A DNA stretch of 10,483 nt from Porogramme epimiltina (taxonomy: Eukaryota > Basidiomycota > Agaricomycetes > Polyporales > Polyporaceae). The notes beneath the pieces are model-generated. The model did no database searches, was not told the DNA's origin, and saw only the letters and a list, made by a program, of their open reading frames with translations. The stretch is taken from NCBI GenBank assembly GCA_900155495.1, contig FTLJ01001443.1, forward strand, positions 1-10,483, in the 5' to 3' direction. Made by a program: the position numbers and the translations under genes. This document shows, piece by piece, positions 5,801-10,439 of this stretch (within the stretch, counting starts at the first letter, position 1; every line of letters begins with the position of its first letter).

Positions 5801-6309
5801 ATACGCGTCTGTTCGTACGCGTCAGACATGTCAAGTTTCGTTCGATACTTGGCACGCGCGACATCGTCTCTGATGTTATCCTGGTCAGGGAACGGCGTGA
5901 CGTCCTTGACGGTATTGTCGTTGCGCAGTCGCAGGTCGACTACGGTCCGGAGCCGCCCATCCTTCTTGTATACACACAGGAGTGGGGCGGCTTGGTCGGT
6001 GCGGCATGGTACCCACCATCCCGCCTTGGTATAGCGTTCTATTTTTTCGAGTAGTTCGGGTTTCAAGACCTCCGGGCATCGGGGCAAATGGTAGTTATAC
6101 CGTTTGCCCATGTCGATGATGGGAATCGTGTGATTCACATCGCGAAATGGAGGTAGTTCGAGGGGTACTGGCTGGAGGAGGTCGTCGTACTCCTCCAATA
6201 ATCGAGCTCGTATGCGCTCGATTTCCGCGGTCTCGTCCTCCGGTGGCTCCGCCTCGCGGACTTCTCCACGGTGCAGTTGTGCTCCACCCGGGACATGCGT
6301 CTGCGGTAG
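2821..6309 (-). CDS. pol: Pol extension: reverse transcriptase, RNase H, integrase, chromodomain
   Basis: The frame runs 1162 codons from the Leu after the UGA to a TAA. The first in-frame candidate starts are TTG, so it is most simply expressed as a Gag-Pol readthrough product of about 2508 residues. Numbering from that Leu: RT about 75-280 with motif A Asp160 (KLDMSDA) and YLDD at 222-225; RNase H with D373, E415, D440 and D483; integrase zinc site H652, H656, C686, C689; integrase core D719, D779, E815, with exactly 35 residues between the last two; GPY/F module near 957-959; chromodomain about 1022-1071; a basic tail (GKRQKKP). Lengths and order match chromoviruses. RT copies the RNA, RNase H removes it, and integrase inserts the cDNA; the chromodomain is thought to steer integration to chromatin marks. 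No break or missing catalytic residue was seen. Confidence 0.95.
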   Translation of the reverse strand, partial: LPQTHVPGGAQLHRGEVREAEPPEDETAEIERIRARLLEEYDDLLQPVPLELPPFRDVNHTIPIIDMGKRYNYHLPRCPEVLKPELLEKIERYTKAGWWVPCRTDQAAPLLCVYKKDGRLRTVVDLRLRNDNTVKDVTPFPDQDNIRDDVARAKYRTKLDMSDAYEQTRIETDDVAKTAFATIYGTYYSRVMQQGDCNAPSTFQRLMTHIFREAIARFVHVYLDDIFIFSDTLAEHVTHVRWVFDKLRANHMFLSRKKADVLAVVMDCLGHLIDARGLHADLDKMARVRHWPRPRNYHDVQRFLGLVQYLAHFMPEVSTYTGPLSAITRNGQSFDWRPLHEKCFESVKALACKTPILRPIDPKNPDPIWVITDASTAGVGALYGQGAEWQTCRPAGFMSKKFTTAQHSYFTFETEALAVIEALMKWHDKLMGRHFTVVTDHRALLFLTTKSSVPPRLSRWIEYLSRFDYEVIHVAGDTNRVADALSRYYLSEEADAEHPPYDYVSADARLDPAGEELSNARVAELRATRVMDAKEPREIEAEELAAGRAPEQPPAARDKEDDPEVGTAAFSGETLNAVMQCQVDLVEQVKAGYARDALARKIVAAPDHHKLFSIRNGMIFHKTDSDAWVLYIPNVKVKKRRLTEVVLDAVHHTIGHLGIRRTSDYTRRFFWWPAMGIEIGKFCKSCGTCQTTKASRQAPQGLLHNLHIPTRPWQHISMDFVGPFPWADGKNYVWIIMCRLGGQLHLIAIRTTHRSSELAEIFISEIVRHHGLPESIVSDRDPKFTAKFWREIHRILGGRLLMSTAFHPQTDGATERAVQTVSQILRAMVRPDQTDWPSKLPLAEFAINSSRNASTGFAPFELTYGFLPTMLREVRDEPALPGVREFAERALNNVLEAHDAIIASRVEQTHYANQRRRDENPTDGEPDFAVGKLAYLSTANLSMPKGRARKLMPKFIGPYKIVEAYPESSTYVLELPPDLTRRRVHPRFHVSRLRRHEPNDDTVFPHREANVFYDFGDDPEREYLVDDIVAHEWRGNSVNFLVQWTTGDTSWEPWSTVKDLEAVTNYFDLVGVSHWRSLPKGRVPDREPSAPGRADAPDDARRDASSHEGASGDRATVTGATHGTVTVRPDDITDPPSEETGEALGRGKRQKKPTWRLREGAE
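3097..3246 (-). other. C-terminal chromodomain of integrase
   Basis: The segment reads YLVDDIVAHEW, then NFLVQW and a DTSWEPWSTV block, followed by a helix ending NYFDLV. This is the compact chromodomain fold found at the end of chromovirus integrases. In HP1-type domains an aromatic cage binds methylated lysine. Here the Tyr at the start and the Trp of VQW are present, but the aromatic usually found just after that Trp is replaced by the TTGD stretch, so binding may be altered. Confidence 0.88.
3186..3210. repeat. 10-bp perfect inverted repeat, 5-base loop, in the chromodomain
   Basis: Arms CGAGGAAATT and AATTTCCTCG flank CACCG. The segment encodes the RGNSVNFLV part of the chromodomain. 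A second foldback, 3217-3237, lies a few bases away with one G-T mismatch. Confidence 0.9.
4068..4095. repeat. 12-bp perfect inverted repeat, 4-base loop, inside the integrase core
   Basis: Arms CGATTAGGTGGA and TCCACCTAATCG are separated by GTTG. It encodes RLGGQLHLIA between the first two catalytic aspartates of integrase. A second, looser foldback (4038-4065: ATTCG with CGAAT, enclosing GACC with GGTC) abuts it. Another short one (4103-4118) follows. Confidence 0.9.
4240..4274. repeat. 11-bp perfect inverted repeat, 13-base loop, in the integrase zinc module
   Basis: Arms TTGGCAAGTTC and GAACTTGCCAA flank 13 bases. The segment encodes the end of the zinc-binding module, including the CKSCGTC cysteines. 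Confidence 0.88.
4580..4605. repeat. 10-bp perfect inverted repeat, 6-base loop, in the RNase H-integrase linker
   Basis: Arms GCGTTCAGTG and CACTGAACGC flank TTTCCC. It encodes the AFSGETLNA stretch between RNase H and integrase, a region without conserved catalytic residues. Confidence 0.9.
4851..5205 (-). other. RNase H domain
   Basis: Four expected acidic residues are visible in order: VITDAST, FETEALAV, VVTDHRAL and NRVADALSR. This is the Ty3/gypsy RNase H1-like layout directly after the RT connection. It degrades the RNA strand during reverse transcription in this family. The limits are approximate. Confidence 0.9.
4983..5005. repeat. 11-bp perfect inverted repeat with a single central base, in RNase H
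   Basis: Arms CACGGTGGTCA and TGACCACCGTG are separated by one G. It covers the VVTDHR region with a catalytic Asp of RNase H. It is followed at once by a bulged foldback (5004-5039: TGAAGTG and ACGAC pairing with GTCGT and CACTTCA). Confidence 0.9.
5486..6096 (-). other. Reverse transcriptase domain
   Basis: Translation shows the fingers-palm blocks of Ty3/gypsy RT in order: RTVVDLRLRN, then KLDMSDAYEQ with the motif A aspartate, QQGDCNAPSTFQRLM, and HVYLDDIFIFS with the YLDD catalytic box at 5646-5635. The DCLGHLID block follows. All are in one uninterrupted frame. The limits given are approximate. Confidence 0.93.
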
Positions 6310-6329
6310 TCAATTGATCTTGGCTACCG
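6304..6329 (-). promoter_or_regulatory. Gag/pol recoding site: UGA-CUA stop-codon readthrough context inside a small hairpin
   Basis: The gag frame ends AAT TGA CTA CCG on the sense strand. The codons after TGA continue in exactly the same frame for 1162 codons into pol, with no frameshift. UGA followed by CUA is a recognised short readthrough context, used by fungi and animals to make extended isoforms. The stop also sits in a loop closed by a 6-bp stem, CGGTAG (6329-6324) with CTACCG (6309-6304), so CUA is part of the 3' arm. Another small stem (6260-6248) lies about 50 bases downstream. Whether the stems matter is inference; the shared frame and context are plain in the sequence. Confidence 0.85.
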
Positions 6330-9300
6330 TCGGTACTAAGGGGTGTCCAGTACGGGGACCCCTACGCTTCGCGGCCGATTCCTCCTCCGCGGGTGCGAGA
6401 GTGGCTATCGCTTCGCCCGCGAGCTTCACTTTACTCTGTCCAAAGTCCAGGGTGACGCCGTACTTTCGCATGAATGGCGTGCCCACGACCGCGTCGTAGC
6501 GGTCCAAGTTCACGATGTCGAAATATACATCGTTGGCGAAGTTTCCCACTACCACGGGTACTCGCGTACCGTAGTTGATGCGTGACCTGCTGCCTACGCA
6601 CCCTAGTTGGAGAACCGCCGGATTCTCCAACTCGAACTTCGGTACTTTGGCTACCGCGGCGAAGTCGGGACTCAGGGAATCGGTGGTACTCCCTGAGTCG
6701 AACAGTACCAGGGCCTTGAGCCCATTGATGCTCAAATACGCAGTGAGACAAGCTTGGTCTCTCTGCGGTAGCGTCGGTCGTCTCCCCGACCGCGCGCGCG
6801 TTACCACCTGCAACGCGTCAGGTGTATCCTTCGTTGCGGGTGCGCGCATGGACATGATGCGCATGGCGTATAGACGCGACAAGTTCGCGTCTTCCTCATC
6901 CTGCGCACTATTGTACGCAGTGCCGATGTTAGTTTCGAGGTATGAGCGGGCAGCGCGATTGCTCTGTCCGCTTCCCTCCCCCTCTCGAGACGTCCACGGC
7001 TCGAGTCGGACCCTCAGTTCGTCCCTGAGTGTTGGTACTCCGGCCACCACGACGATATCGTCACTGTATTCGCCGACAGTGACGCCATCATTTGTGCGAC
7101 CTGTCCGTGTGTACGGGTCCCACAGCACGCGTCGCGCGGTCATCGCGACGCGCACTTGGTTCCTCTGGGCAGTGGCCTCCACTGCCCTCGCGCGCGTGGT
7201 GTTCCTATTTTCGGCATATACCATGCGTTCCCTTTCTAGTGCGCGCGCCAGGTGCGCCGCGTAGAAATTGCTGTCGTACTGCGCCTCCTCCAACCGGCGG
7301 CGCAGGTCCGTTTCGCGCGAGCGGGAGCGAAAGCTCTCCAGCTCCTCGCGCATCCGCGCCCATTCGTCCCGCCGCGCCAGGAGTGTATCCGCCATGCGCC
7401 GGTTGTTCGCGATTACCCTATCGTGGAACTCGCGGAGCGGTTGCGTCGCAGCTGAGTGGCCCACGCGCTCCATGAGCGTGTTCCACCGCCACTCGGACGA
7501 CGCTAGGTGCTGGTCCGATTCCCGTACCAGTTCCCGTATATCCGGGAATTCCGGCAGTCGTTGGTCCCCTGCCGTGTCAGTGTCCTCCAGCTCGGGCATC
7601 TCCCCGTCGTCGTCCGACGATGGGTAGTCCACGCCATTGTCCAAAGGCTGGATGCCGTCGTCGAAGGACATGTATTCCCTCGGCGACCTGGGGTCGCCCT
7701 GGGGAACTAGTTCCCCGGGCTCAGTAGCTGGTGGTGCGGGGCCCACCAGCTCGGTCTGTTCTTCCACGTCGGACTCCGCGTCGTGCGTGCGGACTCGCAT
7801 CCCGCCGTACCACACCAGAGATTCCTCTGGCTCGTCGTCAAAATTGTCGACGGGATCATCGTAGGGGTCATACTGCGACCCCTCGTATCCTGCCATCGCT
7901 TCGTCGTAGTCGTCCTCGGTCGCCCACACCGGAGCCGCCTCCGCGGTTTCGTTGGGCGATTCGTATGGGTCATTGCCTTTTTCGTCAATGACGTCGATGA
8001 TGTCGGCGACGGGGGCCTCGGGCGGCTCGGCCTCCGCGGTGGGGCTAGCGCCCACCGCGTTCTCGTCGTCGGACCGATCATCCACGACGCGCGCGGCGCG
8101 GAGGTTAGGGCCTGTCCGTTGTGGGCAAGCGTTGGCCATGTGGCCCATCCCACCGCATGCATAGCACTTAATATCCTTGCGGTCCGCTGGTGGCCCGGCG
8201 GGCGCTGGCGCACCAGTCTGCGCGGGGCGCGACTGTCCAGTGCTCGGTCCGCCGCGGGGAACGTCATTGGCGCGATTCCCTTGGAATGGCGGACGGTTCC
8301 GATTGCGGTACGGTGTCGACTCGCGCACCGTACCGGGGCGACGGGAGTTTCCTGGGGCCGGGCGTGGCTGCTGCAGGGCCGCTCCCGGGTTGTTCCTGGG
8401 GCGATCAAGATTCGCCCGTTTTGGGTCGCGACTATCGCGACCTTCTGAGCGTTCAGCGCTCACAGCACTGGACGCCTTCGTGCGCTGCGAGCGATATTCA
8501 CTCGCGGTACGGAGGTTATTTTCAACCTCAATTGCGGCATCACGCAATACACGCGGTCGAGTTTCCTCGATTGACACTCCACGCGTTACAAACAGTGTGG
8601 TACCAACGCGCTCGGGTAGCGCGAGCGCGAACCGGCGATTGAACGTGAAATCGTCGGGCGGAACGGGCATGCGTCTCGCGCAGCGGATGAGTTCATCCCA
8701 AAGCCCGGACACGCCACCGGCTTCGGTCCACTTAGTGGACGCGAACTCCTCGGCCGCGCGTCGTGCGTACGAATGATGTATGAACCGTTTGTACATCGCG
8801 CACACGGCTTCTTCGAAATCCCACGTGCGGCCGGTGCCGTACGTGTCATCTATGGAGTCGTTGTACCATACCTGGGCTAGGCCGGATAGGCATTGCCCCA
8901 TGATAGCGACGCGGATGGTATCTGCATCGCTGACCGTAAGGCGGCTGAGGTACAGCCACCTGAGTAACGCCTTCAACCAGGTCTCGAACCCCAGCGCGTC
9001 GTCTTGCCCGTCGTATGGGGTCGACGGAAAAGGATTCTTGAATCCCTTTGTTACAGATGCGTCGGGCACTGGGAGTGCCATACGCTCGCGAATCAGCTTG
9101 CGGATCTCCGCGAGCTGATACTTGAGTTGGGTCGCGCCGGAGTTGCGCCCATGCGCGATAATCTCCAGCGGGTCCTCATCGTCGGCCAGGTAGTGGGGAG
9201 TGTACTCCCGCGGGCGCAGGCTCGCGTGTCGATGGGGACGATCATCGTCATCCCCATCCGGATCGGTCCCACCGGACCCGCCGTCGGGCGGACCTCCGCC

Positions 9301-10347
9301 AGGTGGGCCGCCGGGAGGACCGTTTCGTCGTCCTCCCGCGCCACCGCCGCCGCCACCGTCACCGCCACCGCGGTTTGACGAGTGGTTTTGCCCTCGGCGA
9401 TCGACGTCCGGGGCCGACGGGGTCCCGTCGCCTGGGTCGCTGCCCCCTCCCGGGGGGCCTCCTCCGCCGGGACGACCGCCTGCGTGGGTTCGCCCAGTCG
9501 CGGTACGGCGAGCGTTCGTACGCATTTCGCGTTCCTCGCCTGCGTACCAACGGTCGAGCGCGCGGGAATCGCGCTGAGCCGCTCCCCGCTCATACCGTTC
9601 TCGCGCAAGCATTCGTTCTTGCGCGGCTTGGCGGCGGTTCCACTCCACCGTCGTTTCGTCCTCGCTGCGCTCCTGGAATAGTAATTCCCGGGCGCGGTCG
9701 CTCGCGCGGATCACAGATCCCCGCATGCTTTGGTCGGCGTAATTTACACCGTCCGAGTCGCGTTCCGCGTTGTGAACGCGGAAACTAACGCTAGGGAGCG
9801 CGCTGTGCTCCCTGTGTGAAGCCGTTCGGGTGGATCGATCCCTGAACGGATTGCCATCCTCTGAACGTATAATGGACGCCCCGCTGCGAAGGGCGTCCAA
9901 TTCGCGGAGAGCCTCGTTCTGCTCGCGCGCCGCCGCATTGACGCGAGCTTGGAGCACGTCCATGCGGTCCTGATGGCTCCCGTAGTACCGGGCTATCTCG
10001 TCCATCAGGCTACGTGGCGCGCTATCGCGCGGCATCAGCATTTCGCTGGCTACGGCGGACGAATTATTCGCCCGCTCTCCCCTCGAGCTGAGTCTGCTCG
10101 GGGTGCGCGGTCCCTGGGACGGCGTCGTGTCCGCCCCTTCGCGCGTCGCCTGTGTCGGCCGCGACGTTTCTGACGAATGTTGCGACGTTAATGGCGACTC
10201 GAACTCCAAGTCCGGGTCGACGTCTTCGCCGTCAGGTACCTCCTCAACCGTGGCCGCGAGTTGGATCGCGGGTGGTTGGGGGCTGTTCGGTGGGAGCTGT
10301 TGTGCTGCCACCGCGGGACGCGAGCGATTGACTCGCGTTGTCGACAT
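6310..10347 (-). CDS. gag-pr: Gag-protease polyprotein of a chromovirus retrotransposon
   Basis: This 1345-residue frame encodes the particle protein and the element's aspartic protease. The start is the first ATG after the LTR, with A at -3; the open frame reaches further upstream only through a TTG at 10434. Order: Ser/Pro-rich and acidic N-terminus; coiled-coil stretch about 132-156; Arg-rich segment; Gly/Pro-rich linker about 290-366; capsid-like retrotransposon Gag domain about 441-621, with conserved-looking WLKALLRWLYL and VWYND blocks; basic linker; CCHC zinc knuckle at C728, C731, H736, C741 (CX2CX4HX4C); acidic segment about 758-920; charged helical stretch about 975-1075; protease about 1196-1306 with DSG at 1217-1219 and a later VVGTPF block. 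It ends at UGA (6312-6310) in the same frame as pol. It is unusually long: about 450 residues separate knuckle from protease. Confidence 0.93.
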   Translation of the reverse strand: MSTTRVNRSRPAVAAQQLPPNSPQPPAIQLAATVEEVPDGEDVDPDLEFESPLTSQHSSETSRPTQATREGADTTPSQGPRTPSRLSSRGERANNSSAVASEMLMPRDSAPRSLMDEIARYYGSHQDRMDVLQARVNAAAREQNEALRELDALRSGASIIRSEDGNPFRDRSTRTASHREHSALPSVSFRVHNAERDSDGVNYADQSMRGSVIRASDRARELLFQERSEDETTVEWNRRQAAQERMLARERYERGAAQRDSRALDRWYAGEEREMRTNARRTATGRTHAGGRPGGGGPPGGGSDPGDGTPSAPDVDRRGQNHSSNRGGGDGGGGGGAGGRRNGPPGGPPGGGPPDGGSGGTDPDGDDDDRPHRHASLRPREYTPHYLADDEDPLEIIAHGRNSGATQLKYQLAEIRKLIRERMALPVPDASVTKGFKNPFPSTPYDGQDDALGFETWLKALLRWLYLSRLTVSDADTIRVAIMGQCLSGLAQVWYNDSIDDTYGTGRTWDFEEAVCAMYKRFIHHSYARRAAEEFASTKWTEAGGVSGLWDELIRCARRMPVPPDDFTFNRRFALALPERVGTTLFVTRGVSIEETRPRVLRDAAIEVENNLRTASEYRSQRTKASSAVSAERSEGRDSRDPKRANLDRPRNNPGAALQQPRPAPGNSRRPGTVRESTPYRNRNRPPFQGNRANDVPRGGPSTGQSRPAQTGAPAPAGPPADRKDIKCYACGGMGHMANACPQRTGPNLRAARVVDDRSDDENAVGASPTAEAEPPEAPVADIIDVIDEKGNDPYESPNETAEAAPVWATEDDYDEAMAGYEGSQYDPYDDPVDNFDDEPEESLVWYGGMRVRTHDAESDVEEQTELVGPAPPATEPGELVPQGDPRSPREYMSFDDGIQPLDNGVDYPSSDDDGEMPELEDTDTAGDQRLPEFPDIRELVRESDQHLASSEWRWNTLMERVGHSAATQPLREFHDRVIANNRRMADTLLARRDEWARMREELESFRSRSRETDLRRRLEEAQYDSNFYAAHLARALERERMVYAENRNTTRARAVEATAQRNQVRVAMTARRVLWDPYTRTGRTNDGVTVGEYSDDIVVVAGVPTLRDELRVRLEPWTSREGEGSGQSNRAARSYLETNIGTAYNSAQDEEDANLSRLYAMRIMSMRAPATKDTPDALQVVTRARSGRRPTLPQRDQACLTAYLSINGLKALVLFDSGSTTDSLSPDFAAVAKVPKFELENPAVLQLGCVGSRSRINYGTRVPVVVGNFANDVYFDIVNLDRYDAVVGTPFMRKYGVTLDFGQSKVKLAGEAIATLAPAEEESAAKRRGPRTGHPLVPTVAKIN
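6605..6632. repeat. 10-bp perfect inverted repeat, 8-base loop, in protease
   Basis: Arms AGTTGGAGAA and TTCTCCAACT flank CCGCCGGA. It lies about 40 bases from another 10-bp repeat at the protease active site (6669-6699). Confidence 0.9.
6669..6699. repeat. 10-bp perfect inverted repeat, 11-base loop, over the protease active site
   Basis: Arms GACTCAGGGA and TCCCTGAGTC flank 11 bases. One arm includes the codons of the DSG catalytic triplet and the other the codons of the nearby TDSLS stretch. Confidence 0.9.
8125..8166 (-). other. CCHC zinc knuckle coding segment of Gag
   Basis: Translated in the gag frame it gives CYACGGMGHMANAC, an exact CX2CX4HX4C knuckle as found in the nucleocapsid part of Gag proteins. 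In the family this binds the element's RNA for packaging. It fixes where nucleocapsid lies and shows that the long acidic and coiled segment is inserted between nucleocapsid and protease. Confidence 0.93.
8306..8335. repeat. 10-bp perfect inverted repeat, 10-base loop, in gag upstream of the zinc knuckle
   Basis: Arms CGGTACGGTG and CACCGTACCG flank TCGACTCGCG. It lies in the basic linker between the capsid-like domain and the knuckle. Confidence 0.88.
9092..9119. repeat. 13-pair near-perfect foldback in gag
   Basis: Arms ATCAGCT plus GCGGA pair with TCCGC plus AGCTGAT, with one T-G pair (9099 with 9112) between the two blocks and two central bases. It codes for the QLAEIRKLI helix before the capsid-like domain. 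Confidence 0.85.
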
Positions 10348-10401
10348 AGTCGGGTATACGCAAGAGGATGTAGAGCAAGGTGTCGCCTGAGATATAGACT
10401 G

Positions 10402-10423
10402 CGCGAGTCGTTGCCAACTCGCG
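10402..10423 (-). other. Leader hairpin, 9-bp stem with GCAA tetraloop
   Basis: On the sense (minus) strand the arms are CGCGAGTTG and CGACTCGCG, separated by GCAA. All nine positions pair, one of them as G-U in RNA. GCAA is a GNRA tetraloop, a very stable RNA loop that often docks with receptors or proteins. It starts 16 bases after the LTR edge, beside the expected priming site and about 55 bases before the gag ATG. Roles in priming, dimerisation or packaging are plausible for this position but unproven. Confidence 0.7.
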
Positions 10424-10439
10424 AGGAAGTTCAAAAAAG
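10421..10439 (-). other. Expected primer-binding-site position; no canonical tRNA 3' match
   Basis: The bases directly downstream of the 5' LTR read CTTTTTTGAACTTCC on the minus strand. A tRNA-primed element would normally show TGG within a few bases of the LTR edge, and it does not. Many fungal chromoviruses of the Tf1/sushi type self-prime by pairing this position with the 5' end of their own transcript. That start lies in the unseen part of the LTR, so self-priming is possible but untested here. Confidence 0.4.

Larger units (their letters stand above)
6430..6762 (-). other. Retropepsin-type aspartic protease domain
   Basis: The domain lies at the end of the gag frame. It contains the active-site triplet DSG followed by ST, a hydrophobic run before it (ALVLF), and downstream a DAVVGTPFM block resembling the conserved C-terminal part of retropepsins. 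It acts as a homodimer in this family and cuts Gag and Gag-Pol. It lies upstream of the UGA, so protease would be made at Gag level and not only with Pol. Confidence 0.87.

Noticed and set aside
6196..6198. Independent start of pol
   Set aside because: The codon is TTG and the frame is open right back to the gag UGA. Readthrough explains pol expression better than a non-ATG start more than 4 kb into the transcript.
6200..6320. Programmed -1 or +1 frameshift between gag and pol
   Set aside because: The two frames are identical in phase (the distance from the stop codon to the pol codons is a multiple of three), so no shift is required.
7707..8408. A 233-codon minus-strand frame within gag and a 221-codon plus-strand frame over the same bases
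   Set aside because: Both lie across the gag knuckle and acidic segment in other frames, lack any motif, and are explained by low stop-codon density at high GC.
9341..9375. CCACCG-rich repeat as a separate repeat family
   Set aside because: It is simple low-complexity coding for the Gly-rich linker of Gag, with no regular unit; it adds nothing beyond the Gag description.
10399..10416. TGGCAACGACTCGCGCAG on the sense strand as a tRNA primer-binding site
   Set aside because: It starts 23 bases from the LTR edge, inside a hairpin, and its complement does not give an evident tRNA acceptor and T-arm layout. Not excluded without a host tRNA set.
10348..10434. Upstream extension of the gag frame by 29 codons
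   Set aside because: It begins with TTG, six bases inside the leader and overlapping the priming region and hairpin. The first ATG is at 10347 with A at -3, which is the normal eukaryotic choice.
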